A stretch of DNA of 64,000 bases from Bacteroidetes bacterium GWF2_38_335 (GTDB lineage: Bacteria; Bacteroidota; Bacteroidia; Bacteroidales; GWF2-38-335), in assembly GCA_001769535.1 (NCBI GenBank), contig MEOH01000011.1, positions 140,443 to 204,442 on the forward strand, read 5' to 3'. Positions within the stretch are counted from its first letter, which is position 1. Each line of letters opens with the position of its first letter. The notes under the pieces were generated by a model. It saw only the letters and a list, made by a program, of their open reading frames with translations, searched no databases and had not been told where the DNA came from. The translations under genes and the position numbers were made by a program. This document shows, one piece after another, positions 1 through 8,396 of the stretch.

Positions 1-2
1 CC

Positions 3-1235
3 AATTTCAGCGCCGATGATGTTTGTGATGAGAACAACGTGAATTTCATTTCAACATCCACAGTAAGCACCGGTACTCTGACATATTTATGGAATTTTGG
101 CGACGAAGGAACATCTCCGGTGCAAAACCCGCTGCATTTGTATTCTGGCGAGGGAACCTATGATGTCACTCTGATCACCACCACCAATAACAATTGTACC
201 GACACCATAATGAAAGCGGTAACAGTACATCCTTTGCCGGTGGTTGATTTTCTGAATTCACCGGTATGCGATGGGTTGCCAAGTTCTTTCTCGCAGAATG
301 TGACCATTTCAAGCGGTTCCATTGTTTCCTATTACTGGGATTTTGGTGATGGTTCCAGTGCTGGTTCATCGGTTGCCGAACACCAGTATTCGGTTCCGGG
401 TACCTATAATGTAAAATTAAGAGCTACATCAGATTTTGGCTGCATCCATGATACCACCAAATCGGTAATCGTGACACCTGTTCCGGTTGCAGGTTTTTCA
501 GCGGAAAATGCCTGTCTCAATACACCGAATATTTTCACCAACAGTTCATCCATCCTGGGCGACAGTCCGCTCACCTATGCATGGTCTTTTGGTGAAGGCG
601 GAACATCATCGCTCACATCACCGGGATATATTTATGACAGTCCGGGAATATACCAGGTGTGGCTGGTAACTTCATCGGGACCGGGATGCACCGATTCAAT
701 CATGCTCACCGCTCAGGTTTATGAATTGCCTGAAGTGAATGCCGGACGAGATACCACCATCAGCAAGGGTGATGAAGTCATGCTCAACGGCTATGCACCT
801 TCGGGAATTTACTATGCATGGGATCCGTTCTCAACACTCACCAGCTCCTCAATTCCAAACCCCGTGGCCCGTCCGGATGAAACAACAACCTATGTGCTCG
901 CCATGACCGATGTTTTTGGCTGTCAGAATACCGACAGCATCACGATTACGGTTGAAAATGATTTTAAGCTTCTGATATATAACGTCATCACACCCGATGA
1001 AAATGGCCAGAACGATTACTGGGAGATAGAAAACATTGAGTTCTACCCCGATGCCAAAGTCCAGATTTTTAACCGCTGGGGTGAAATGGTATATGAAAAA
1101 ACCGGCTATCAGAACGATTGGCAGGGAACTTACGAAAATGACCAGCTTCCTGATGGAAGTTACTATTATGTGATCTCATTTCCCGATACCGATTTTAACT
1201 ACAGAGGCAGCATTACATTACTCAGAAACAAATAA
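3..1235 (+). CDS. T9SS type B sorted PKD-repeat adhesin, C-terminal part
   Basis: The reading frame is open from the window edge, so the N-terminus lies upstream; the first in-window start-like codon (GTG at 39) is internal. At least three PKD domains are visible, each with the 'WNFGDEG'/'YYWDFGDG'/'AWSFGEGG' signature around residues 18, 98 and 180. They are followed by a linker and a gliding-motility/T9SS type B C-terminal domain ('VITPDENGQND', 'VQIFNRWGEMVYE', 'LPDGSYYYVI'). Such proteins are exported across the outer membrane by the type IX system and act as large surface or secreted adhesins. The PorP/SprF gene follows after 3 bp, the usual partner arrangement for type B substrates. Substrate or ligand cannot be told. 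Confidence 0.9.
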   Translation, partial: NFSADDVCDENNVNFISTSTVSTGTLTYLWNFGDEGTSPVQNPLHLYSGEGTYDVTLITTTNNNCTDTIMKAVTVHPLPVVDFLNSPVCDGLPSSFSQNVTISSGSIVSYYWDFGDGSSAGSSVAEHQYSVPGTYNVKLRATSDFGCIHDTTKSVIVTPVPVAGFSAENACLNTPNIFTNSSSILGDSPLTYAWSFGEGGTSSLTSPGYIYDSPGIYQVWLVTSSGPGCTDSIMLTAQVYELPEVNAGRDTTISKGDEVMLNGYAPSGIYYAWDPFSTLTSSSIPNPVARPDETTTYVLAMTDVFGCQNTDSITITVENDFKLLIYNVITPDENGQNDYWEIENIEFYPDAKVQIFNRWGEMVYEKTGYQNDWQGTYENDQLPDGSYYYVISFPDTDFNYRGSITLLRNK

Positions 1236-1238
1236 GCT

Positions 1239-2690
1239 ATGAAAAAGATACTCTATACGCTCCTTATAATTGGAGCATCAATTTCAGCAAACGCGCAGCA
1301 GATTTTTACATCCGATCATTATCAGGTACAGCAATATTTGGTAAATCCTGCGGCAGCCGGTATGAACGGATCAAACCTGTTCCTCGATTACCGGAAACAA
1401 TGGGCAGGATTTGTGGGCGCCCCCGAAACGCAGATTTTTTGCCTGGACGGTTCCGTCAATCATGATAAGATCGGACTCGGACTGTCTGTGATCAATGATC
1501 AGGTGAATATTCTGGGATCCACAGGCGTGCTTTCCACATTTGCCTATCGCGTGAAGTACGGTGAAGACCATTTTCTCAGGTTTGGATTGTCAGCAGGATT
1601 AAACAATAACCGCATAATTTTTGACCGTATTGTTGCCAAAGATCCTTCGGAATTGCAGTTGTTCAGCAACAACCAGAATGCCACTTCGTTTGATGCAGCA
1701 GGCGGACTTTTATATCAGTACCAGAGGTTTATTTTTGGTATTTCGGCATCCAATCTTTTTCAGCAGGACTTTTACTATGAAAACAATTTCAGTTCGAATA
1801 ACCTTAATTTCCAGAACATCAGACATTACATGATCAATACACAATACCGCTTTAACCTGAACAAAGGAAAATGGGGTATTATGCCCTCGTTTCAGATGAT
1901 GACAGCACAGGGTGTAAAATCATTGTTTGGCGGCGGAGTTACAGGTTTTTACAAGAAAGATGTGTGGCTCAAACTGGGCTACTCGCACAAAGTCGGGTAC
2001 TCAGTGGGTTTGGGCGGAGTATTAGGCAATGTCATCATTGGTTATTCCTATACCCATTCCACAAACCTGGTGGGATACAATCAGGGAACCCATGATGTTA
2101 TTCTGGGTTTGCGTTTAGGCGGTTCTTCGAAGCAGGGCGGGGGATATGGCGATCTGAAAGAAATCGATGATCTGAAAAACAAAAACAACGAACTGTACGA
2201 AACCACCGACATCCTGAAAAACAAAAACGAAGAGTTGAAAAAGGAAGTTGAACAAAACAAAAAGGACATACTTGAATTGAGAAAGCAGCTCTCTGAATTA
2301 AATCAAGGTGGGGGGCTATCTGAGGAGGACCGGCTGATGCTGATGAAACTCAAATCGGAGTTTGAAGTTGATGCAAAAGAGCTGGATAAAATGAACAAGA
2401 CCAATGAAAAAGACAATAATGTGTCCAATGCAAAATTCAGTTCCTATGATTACTGTGTTATCGTTGGTGCCTATACCGACATGGAAAACGCCAAAATAGG
2501 CCAGGATATACTCAAGCAGCAGTTCGGACTAGAAACCACCATCATTGGCAAGGAAAACGGAAAGTACCTGTTCCTGTGCTCCGATTTCTTTGAAAGTCCC
2601 AAGGAAGTAAAAGCCGAATTCGAACGCCTTAAAAAACTCGACATTGAGAAATATATAATTGGTGAGCCGTGGATTTATAAGGCGAAGTAA
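1239..2690 (+). CDS. PorP/SprF family T9SS outer-membrane protein with SPOR-like C-terminus
   Basis: 483 residues. Signal peptide (MKKILYTLLIIGASISANAQ), then the PorP/SprF barrel beginning 'SDHYQVQQYLVNPAAAGMNG' and running to about residue 290 with typical aromatic/glycine beta-strands ('VIIGYSYTH'). A charged coiled coil follows (about 305-360), and a C-terminal SPOR-like segment ('YCVIVGAYTDMENA', about 405-480), which could bind denuded peptidoglycan. In the family, PorP/SprF proteins work with the T9SS to anchor or deliver type B substrates; the gene directly upstream encodes such a substrate, so they probably form one operon. The barrel plus coiled-coil plus SPOR architecture suggests an outer-membrane protein that also contacts the cell wall. 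Confidence 0.88.
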   Translation: MKKILYTLLIIGASISANAQQIFTSDHYQVQQYLVNPAAAGMNGSNLFLDYRKQWAGFVGAPETQIFCLDGSVNHDKIGLGLSVINDQVNILGSTGVLSTFAYRVKYGEDHFLRFGLSAGLNNNRIIFDRIVAKDPSELQLFSNNQNATSFDAAGGLLYQYQRFIFGISASNLFQQDFYYENNFSSNNLNFQNIRHYMINTQYRFNLNKGKWGIMPSFQMMTAQGVKSLFGGGVTGFYKKDVWLKLGYSHKVGYSVGLGGVLGNVIIGYSYTHSTNLVGYNQGTHDVILGLRLGGSSKQGGGYGDLKEIDDLKNKNNELYETTDILKNKNEELKKEVEQNKKDILELRKQLSELNQGGGLSEEDRLMLMKLKSEFEVDAKELDKMNKTNEKDNNVSNAKFSSYDYCVIVGAYTDMENAKIGQDILKQQFGLETTIIGKENGKYLFLCSDFFESPKEVKAEFERLKKLDIEKYIIGEPWIYKAK

Positions 2691-2771
2691 TTTTAATAAA
2701 GATCATAAATACACCTTCTTAAAAGGTAATTGTACAATAGTGTATTGGCCTTATAAATGAGTATGATTTAA

Positions 2772-2839
2772 GAACAAGGAACACCGATTTTAGATTTATG
2801 AACAAAACTTCTAAAATCGAATATCGATGTTCCTTGTTC
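2772..2839. repeat. Imperfect inverted repeat (stem-loop)
   Basis: GAACAAGGAACA-CCGATTTTAGA (2772-2794) pairs with TCTAAAATCG-aatat-CGATGTTCCTTGTTC (2810-2839), giving a long interrupted hairpin. It lies in the 867-bp gap after the PorP/SprF gene, which otherwise holds only repeats. It could act as a terminator for the upstream gene or be a dispersed repeat; GAACAAGGAAT-type words recur near 55.98 kb. Confidence 0.5.
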
Positions 2840-3101
2840 CCTGCTTGCTGCAGGCAAGAATATTCATTTTTTAAAGGGTTGTATATTAAAGACAACGTTT
2901 CAAACGGTGGTAGTGTGCTTTTTTGCATTTGAATTATTTGATTAAAAATATTATTGTTTCTGAATAAAATGACAGAAAAAGTTACAAATAAGGAATAGTA
3001 CAACTATTCGAAATTTTCGAATAGTTCAAACTGAAGGAAAAAGAGAGGTAAATCGACAAGTAGAGCTTTACAGTTAGATGTAATATCATCTATAACAAAC
3101 T

Positions 3102-3155
3102 TTTTGAAAGCGATTTTGATTAAGCTGTAAAAAAAGGCCTCATGATACTAAAAAG
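3102..3155 (+). repeat. Direct repeat copy 1, bracketing the 3558-4388 gene
   Basis: TTTTGAAAGCGATTTTGA..AAGCTGTAAAAAAA followed by a CATGATACTAAAAAG-like tail. A second copy with the same order of words lies at 4490-4547. The two bracket one minus-strand gene and a MITE-like element. Confidence 0.6.
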
Positions 3156-3252
3156 TTTAAAATAGTTGAAATTCCGGATTGATTCCGGTTTATATTTATT
3201 ACATAAATTTCAATGTAATACTATATCAATTGCCTGAAAGGCATATACAATT

Positions 3253-3345
3253 CAGCCCCGGGCAGCGCCCGGGGTTTATGATGTGTGGAGAAAACCGCCG
3301 GCCGGGATCTTATTAGAACCATGATTTTTTTTCCGGCGGAAATGA
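3253..3345 (+). repeat. Dispersed palindromic repeat family, copy A
   Basis: Contains a perfect hairpin CCCCGGGC-AGC-GCCCGGGG (3256-3274), then AAAACCGCCGGCCG and an end motif TTCCGGCGGAAATGA. The same building blocks occur at 6261-6385 (inverted orientation) and 14392-14545. This is REP/MITE-like non-coding DNA. Confidence 0.65.
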
Positions 3346-3411
3346 AAACTAATCTTTTCTTTTTTTTAATTGAGTTTTTCCTTGGTTTGGGTTTTGATTA
3401 TTTTCTCGAAA

Positions 3412-3561
3412 TTAATTCTACTTTAACAGATTAACAAATCAATCTGTTTTTACCCTTAATCCCTAAAGGGAACAGGTTGATTTTTCAGTATTCACCCTTT
3501 AGGGATGGGGCAAAAAGGCTGAAAAATCCTTAAAAACTCAAATGTGTTAAAGTAGAATTAA
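3412..3561. mobile_element. MITE-like element with 17-bp perfect terminal inverted repeats
   Basis: TTAATTCTACTTTAACA (3412-3428) and its exact reverse complement (3545-3561) enclose about 116 bp. Inside, ATCCCTAAAGGG and CCCTTTAGGGAT form a second perfect inverted pair, and a TTTTTCAG/CTGAAAAA pair a third. There is no coding capacity. The right terminal repeat covers the stop codon of the neighbouring minus-strand gene. Confidence 0.55.
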
Positions 3562-4388
3562 AAACAATAATTAATCCCAATATCAACTTTTACTACATCA
3601 TTTATTTTCTGTTTATGAACTCCTTTTTCAAATGTAATATAGTAATAAAAGTTTTTTTTCAAATAAACACCAAAGCCACCAAGTATTTTGTTTACAGGCT
3701 TTCCTAAAAGTGTATAATGAGAATAATGTCTATAATTCTCTAAAATAAGTTCTAATTTTTTTCTGATTAAGTATTTGAACTCCACAGAATATGTTAAAAG
3801 AATATTGTTTTTGCTGAAAAACAACCCGCCAATATTTGATGAAAAGCACAGGTGTTGAATTATTCCTCTGGAATATAGAAATTTTATTTCAGAAGTTATT
3901 TTTTCATTTATTTCTCTTTTGGGAAGAGCCATTTGTCCAAAAACAGCAAAGTTGGACTTTGACTTTGTAAATGAATATTTGGTTCCTAATGAAAATCTTG
4001 AATACGGGTTTTGTCCAGCATAATCTTGAATTTCATAGCCAGAATAAATAATTAATTCATGGAACATCAAATTGAATTCAAGATTACTCGCTAATATAAA
4101 GTTTAATCTGTGACTTGAATAGACGTTGAAAGTTAAAATCTCCTTATTTAATTCAGGTGCTTCAATATATTCATTATTAAAGAAAAGTACAGATTGAAAC
4201 AGCATTTTTTTGTATCTGCTAATTTTTGGATTTTCAGTATGATTAATCCGACAGCTGCTGATGTCATTAAAAGGGTTATATTTTGATGCCTTGAAAATTG
4301 AAGATTTCTGATTTTCACACCATTCCTGACTATTAACTATTGAAGTCCCTAAAATAAAAAGAATAAATATACCTATAAACCTTTTCAT
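3558..4388 (-). CDS. Hypothetical secreted/outer-membrane protein
   Basis: 276 residues, not recognised as a named family. A signal peptide (MKRFIGIFILFILGTSIVNS) is followed by alternating polar/aromatic strands ('FSLGTKYSFTKSKSNFAVFG', 'YYYITFEKG') ending in 'VDIGINYCF', the pattern of a small outer-membrane beta-barrel with a terminal aromatic residue. AT-rich, with no operon partner. Its stop codon lies inside the right end of a MITE-like element, and the gene is bracketed by two ~55-bp direct repeats, so it may be a recent cassette-like acquisition. Confidence 0.7.
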   Translation of the reverse strand: MKRFIGIFILFILGTSIVNSQEWCENQKSSIFKASKYNPFNDISSCRINHTENPKISRYKKMLFQSVLFFNNEYIEAPELNKEILTFNVYSSHRLNFILASNLEFNLMFHELIIYSGYEIQDYAGQNPYSRFSLGTKYSFTKSKSNFAVFGQMALPKREINEKITSEIKFLYSRGIIQHLCFSSNIGGLFFSKNNILLTYSVEFKYLIRKKLELILENYRHYSHYTLLGKPVNKILGGFGVYLKKNFYYYITFEKGVHKQKINDVVKVDIGINYCF

Positions 4389-4489
4389 TTATCAACTAAC
4401 TCAATCCTTTAAAAAATATTGCTTATTCTTATTAAGCATTTATTACTTAGACATTCTCATGCCTAGTGGCTAACACGTTCATTACCAAA

Positions 4490-4547
4490 TTTTGAAAGCG
4501 ATTTTGAAAAGCTGTAAAAAAAATCATGCATCCTGATACTGAAAAAT
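4490..4547 (+). repeat. Direct repeat copy 2, bracketing the 3558-4388 gene
   Basis: TTTTGAAAGCGATTTTGA..AAGCTGTAAAAAAA with the tail CATGCATCCTGATACTGAAAAAT. It matches copy 1 at 3102-3155 in order and orientation, with a few small indels. Confidence 0.6.
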
Positions 4548-4656
4548 GAAAAATAAAAGGCAAACAATATATGTATTTTCATAATTTACTTTCATATATT
4601 TAAGAAGTGAAATATTACTACATTTCTGTAAATATTAGTGAAAATATTGTTGAGTA

Positions 4657-5685
4657 ATGGACAGACTTTGTATAATAGGGTTTTTGCAAAAAAGAAAATT
4701 ATTATTATTGTTATTGTCTCTTTTTATTACCTTTTCATCTGTCTTTTCGCAGGATATAATTCATACAGACTCAATTCCATTAAAAAAAGGAATCTACAGG
4801 AGTTTTTATGAATTTAAATTCAATAGTCCTTCCGTTGAGCTTAATTGCAATGTTATAAAGAAAGGAGTAAAATGCACCGATGGTAGGATATTGGATATTT
4901 TTAAACTTGATATTTCAAGTACAGAAGCAATAAAAGTCGGGAAAGTATTTGGGTTTTGTGATGGGAAATCAGTTTATTTTAATTCGGAAAAATCTATGCT
5001 TTCGAGTAATGTAGTTTTTACAAAAATTGATTTTATAGGTATTTTTTCAATTTTTGAAAAGATAACAAAGTTCAAAAGTGATCCAAAAGATCTTTCATTT
5101 TTTCAAACAACAGATGGTTATGAAAGTAAAATAACACAAGCTGCGATTGACTTAAGAACCGGCAAATATTTTCCTGTTAAGGAAGATTATATATTTGATA
5201 AAATAAAAGACGATAAAGAACTATCTGCGAAATTTATGAAAGGCTTCAAGGGAGAAGATGAATGTGAGGATATTTTAATGGATTATTCAGTTAAACACAA
5301 AGGCGAACCATTTGACAGGACTAATTTTATTGATCTTTCAGATTTAAAAGTTATTCAGTATGATTCTGTTAGTGATAAGAATTTTGAGAATTATTATAAA
5401 AGAATGGAAGGGTTCAATAAAAAATATGGTTTTAAAAAAGTTGAAATCACAGAAAGTAAATACAAGAACGGTTCAATAAAAAAAATTGGTCCAAAATCAG
5501 AGCATTCGTTTTCTTTTAGCGAAACATATAGTTATAAAATAGGTACCTGGAGATATTATTATAAAAACGGGAAACTAAAGTCAGTTGTAAATTATGACTT
5601 AGCTGAGAGGAAACATGGGTATTTTATTCTCTATAATATGGATGGTAGTATTAAACAGAAATTTATGTATGAGTATGGAGAATAA
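4657..5685 (+). CDS. Secreted protein with C-terminal MORN/YwqK-like repeats
   Basis: 342 residues. Export signal near residues 12-32 ('LLLLLLSLFITFSSVFS'), preceded by an unusually long n-region; no other in-frame ATG occurs until about residue 110, so ATG 4657 is kept. The middle (40-250) is not recognised. The last ~60 residues carry MORN/YwqK-type 'G-W-Y-Y-NG-L' units ('GTWRYYYKNGKLKSVVNY', 'GYFILYNMDGSIKQKF'), often found in periplasmic or surface proteins of Bacteroidota. Function unknown; the protein is probably periplasmic or outer-membrane associated. Confidence 0.7.
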   Translation: MDRLCIIGFLQKRKLLLLLLSLFITFSSVFSQDIIHTDSIPLKKGIYRSFYEFKFNSPSVELNCNVIKKGVKCTDGRILDIFKLDISSTEAIKVGKVFGFCDGKSVYFNSEKSMLSSNVVFTKIDFIGIFSIFEKITKFKSDPKDLSFFQTTDGYESKITQAAIDLRTGKYFPVKEDYIFDKIKDDKELSAKFMKGFKGEDECEDILMDYSVKHKGEPFDRTNFIDLSDLKVIQYDSVSDKNFENYYKRMEGFNKKYGFKKVEITESKYKNGSIKKIGPKSEHSFSFSETYSYKIGTWRYYYKNGKLKSVVNYDLAERKHGYFILYNMDGSIKQKFMYEYGE

Positions 5686-5825
5686 TGTACTTTTTTTTGA
5701 TTTGATATATCTTCATTTTGCTTATTCATTTATGCAAAAAACCCAAAAAATGCTGAAATGAAACAGCAATTTTAAATAATTCCACTAATCATTAAATAAT
5801 TCAGCGATAAATTAGAAATACAGTT

Positions 5826-6086
5826 TTATCTAAAAAGTTCATCAATAGTTCCGGGAGTATTTTCAACAGTAAAAAGCTTTTCAAAATCGGGAAGTCTTTT
5901 CAGTACCATGGCAACCATAAGCAAAGATTCCAGTGATATTTTTCCTGTTGATTCAAATCTTTTTATGCTCCCAAGCGATACCCCTGATCTTTCAGCCATC
6001 TCCTTTTGTGAGATTTTCTTTGACCGTCTTAATGCTTTGGCGTTAATGGCCAGTTCGGTTAATATTTCTTTTGGTGTTTTTAACAT
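5826..6086 (-). CDS. XRE-family HTH transcriptional regulator (HipB-like, orphan)
   Basis: 86 residues. Helix-turn-helix at about residues 18-60 ('LRRSKKISQKEMAERSGVSL', 'IKRFESTG'), with C-terminal 'DFEKLF' as in the small XRE regulators that normally sit upstream of hipA-type kinases. Here no hipA follows: the next gene downstream is convergent and unrelated. Two palindromic TAGCYAAT..ATTRGCTA-type sites lie directly upstream of the start, consistent with autorepression. It is either an orphaned antitoxin/regulator or a free-standing one. Confidence 0.8.
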   Translation of the reverse strand: MLKTPKEILTELAINAKALRRSKKISQKEMAERSGVSLGSIKRFESTGKISLESLLMVAMVLKRLPDFEKLFTVENTPGTIDELFR

Positions 6087-6087
6087 A

Positions 6088-6146
6088 TGGCTAAAATATT
6101 AGCCAAATACACGAAAAAGTTTATATAATAGCTAATATATTGGCTA
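6088..6146 (-). promoter_or_regulatory. Two palindromic operators upstream of the XRE regulator
   Basis: Site 1, TGGCTAA-AATA-TTAGCCA (6088-6105), touches the start codon. Site 2, TAGCTAATATATTGGCTA (6129-6146), is near-palindromic with the same core. Centres are 41 bp apart, close to four helical turns, which suggests cooperative binding by the XRE dimer. Confidence 0.6.
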
Positions 6147-6176
6147 AAATATAAAGATATTTAAAAAATTGCGACC

Positions 6177-6259
6177 CCTTCTTCCAACTTTACAAACTTC
6201 CGACTTAACGGACTTTACGAACTTTCGACTTTACTGACTTTCGACTTTACTGACTTCAT
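6177..6259. repeat. Degenerate short tandem repeat (CTTTCGACTTTACTGA-type)
   Basis: Repeated words of the form ACTTTAC-GA-CTTCCGACTT/ACTTTCGACTTTACTG. The reverse-complement style (GTCGGAAGTCGGAAGTTGGAAGT) recurs at 14280-14306. This is non-coding microrepeat DNA. Confidence 0.5.
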
Positions 6260-6260
6260 C

Positions 6261-6385
6261 ATTCATTTCCGCCGGAATAGGTTTTGAGGTTCTGATTTGC
6301 TCACGGCCGGCGGTTTTTCTTTTCATGACATTTGACCCCGGATTTCATCCGGGGCTATTATTATTCAACTCCTCCGGAGTTGCCC
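6261..6385 (-). repeat. Dispersed palindromic repeat family, copy B
   Basis: Inverted relative to copy A. It holds ATTCATTTCCGCCGGAA, CGGCCGGCGGTTTTT, the perfect hairpin CCCCGGAT-TTC-ATCCGGGG (6336-6354) and the palindrome AACTCC-TCC-GGAGTT (6367-6381). Confidence 0.65.
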
Positions 6386-6484
6386 ACCGACCATGTCCCT
6401 TTTCAACCCCTCTCAAATCGCAGCTGAACTGAAATCAGGTGAACCCGAAACCCGGAACTATAAACAAGAAACTCCGAACTTTAA

Positions 6485-8110
6485 TCAATCCCCATAATCA
6501 TTCCAATCTCCCCCGGTAAACGCATGATTGGTCACCCAAAACTCAAGCAACCTGCGCTCCATGGGTGATAGTTTTGTTCCCGTGAGGTTCATTTCTGTAA
6601 TCCTTGGACAATCCAGAATTGACTCGGGCATTTTTGTGATGGGATTATCCTCCAGTCCCAGGTTCTGCAGATTAAACATGTGCTGCATGCTGTCGGGAAG
6701 GGTGGTGAGCTGATTGCCGCCCAGACTAAAAAACTCGAGACTGCTTAGGGAGTCGATTTCAACGGGAAGACGTGTAAGGTTGTTCTTCTCAAAGTCAAGA
6801 TATGTCAGCGATTTGAGCTTGCCAACCTCGGGTGGGAGGTAGGAAATATGGTTTTTCTCAAAATCCAGCTTGGTCAGATTCAGACAATTGAAAAGCTCAA
6901 CCGGAATCTTTGTGAGGTTATTCGAATCGACTTCTAAAACTGATAAAAACTCAAGTTTGCCAATTCCCGCAGGCAGTGAGGTGAGCTCGTTTTGTTCAAG
7001 TATGAGTTGTGAAAGGTTTGTCAAGTTACCAATCTCTTCGGGCAGCGTTTTTAGTTGATTTTTCCATGCCGAAAGTATAATCAGGTTTTCCAGTTTGCCT
7101 ATTTCAGGGGGTAGTGATTTAAGCTGATTTGTGTCAAGCAGCAGGGTGGTAAGGTTAGTCATGTTGCCAATGGAAGCAGGTAAACTTTCAAGCTTGTTAT
7201 TGGTGAGATTAAGTTCTGTTATTTGTGATAGATTTCTGAAATTTTCGGGTAAGGCGGTGAGTTCGTTATTGGAGATGTACAGAGCGAACAGATTGCTCAG
7301 CTTGCCAAAATTTTCGGGTAGCGATTTAAGCTTGTTGTTATTGACCATAAGAATTTGAAGACTGTCAAGCTCTCCAATGCTTTTTGGCAGACTTACAATA
7401 TTGTTCTTCTGCAGATAAAGATTCTTAAGGTTCTTAAGCTTACCGATTTCTTCGGGCAGGTTGATGAACTGGTTGGAGTCAAGAGATAAGTTACTGAGGT
7501 TTTCTAAATTTGCTATCTGTGCCGGCAGGGTTGACATTTTATTGATGCTCGCCACCAAAACTTTAAGGTTTTTCAGTTGCCCTATTTCGGCTGGCAATCC
7601 GGTAAGTTTATTGTTGCTTATTTCAATTATTTCCAGACTGGTACATTTTCCAATTCCCGAAGGAAGTTTTGTGATTTCATTGTTGTCAAGATCAAGCTTT
7701 TTCAGTTTTTTAAGTTTTCCGATAGCCGCAGGAAGGGCTTTCAGTCTGTTGTTATCCAGATCAAGTTCCTCAAGATTTTCAAGCTTTCCGATGCCCGAAG
7801 GAATTTCTGTGAAATAATTCTGGTCCAGATCAAGCCGTTTCAGGTTTTTCAGTTCCCATACTTCTTTCGGAAGCTCTTTTAACTGGTTGTCTTCAAGCTC
7901 CAGTACCTCCAGATTCACTAGTTTTGAAATTTCAGGCGAAAGGGATTTCAGACTGTCTTCCTCTAAACTGAGATGGTACACATCTTCAGGGTTTTCAAGT
8001 GCTTCTTCAAGTGATTTGTATTCTTTATTATTCTTAACATCAGAGTTTTGGGTATAGCATGAATTGAAAATAAAACTGATGATAATCAGAAACGGAAAAT
8101 ATTTTTTCAT
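6485..8110 (-). CDS. Leucine-rich-repeat lipoprotein
   Basis: 541 residues. Lipoprotein signal with lipobox 'FNSC' at about residues 15-18. From about residue 45 to 520 there are roughly 20 consecutive 23-residue LRRs of the 'LP..IG.L..L..L.L..N.L' type, ending in a short 'FWVTNHAFTGGDWNDYGD' tail. LRR solenoids bind proteins; as a lipoprotein it would sit in the outer membrane, possibly surface exposed. The near-identical repeats make the gene prone to copy-number change. No operon partner. It has no T9SS sorting domain, unlike many neighbours. Confidence 0.88.
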   Translation of the reverse strand: MKKYFPFLIIISFIFNSCYTQNSDVKNNKEYKSLEEALENPEDVYHLSLEEDSLKSLSPEISKLVNLEVLELEDNQLKELPKEVWELKNLKRLDLDQNYFTEIPSGIGKLENLEELDLDNNRLKALPAAIGKLKKLKKLDLDNNEITKLPSGIGKCTSLEIIEISNNKLTGLPAEIGQLKNLKVLVASINKMSTLPAQIANLENLSNLSLDSNQFINLPEEIGKLKNLKNLYLQKNNIVSLPKSIGELDSLQILMVNNNKLKSLPENFGKLSNLFALYISNNELTALPENFRNLSQITELNLTNNKLESLPASIGNMTNLTTLLLDTNQLKSLPPEIGKLENLIILSAWKNQLKTLPEEIGNLTNLSQLILEQNELTSLPAGIGKLEFLSVLEVDSNNLTKIPVELFNCLNLTKLDFEKNHISYLPPEVGKLKSLTYLDFEKNNLTRLPVEIDSLSSLEFFSLGGNQLTTLPDSMQHMFNLQNLGLEDNPITKMPESILDCPRITEMNLTGTKLSPMERRLLEFWVTNHAFTGGDWNDYGD

Positions 8111-8396
8111 AGCGGGTCAATTTTATACGTGTACTGATTGCAACAAAAAATGTTCCATTGCAATCTAGGTTTTAGGGAAAATATTTGTTATCGCAGAACC
8201 GCAAAGAATAATTAAAAAAAATTAGCTGCAGAGAGACACAAAGAAATCTATTTAAAAACATTCGCGTCAATTCGCGTAATTAGCGGCGAAGAAAAAAACA
8301 CAACTTTTCATTCCCTTTTTACCAGCTTTTGACCAACGTAAATGCCGGCTTATCTTTTTTTTGTAATATTGTATAGTTCTTTTAAATAAACGACTT

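Noticed and set aside
2719..3003. 94-codon minus-strand open frame after the PorP/SprF gene
   Set aside because: Overlaps an inverted repeat, has no domain, signal or promoter and low-complexity composition; it is non-coding.
5826..6086. HipBA toxin-antitoxin pair
   Set aside because: Only the HipB-like regulator is present; no HipA kinase gene on either side.
7461..7882. Plus-strand open frames opposite the LRR gene
   Set aside because: Shadow frames created by the repeated LRR codons; no independent signals.
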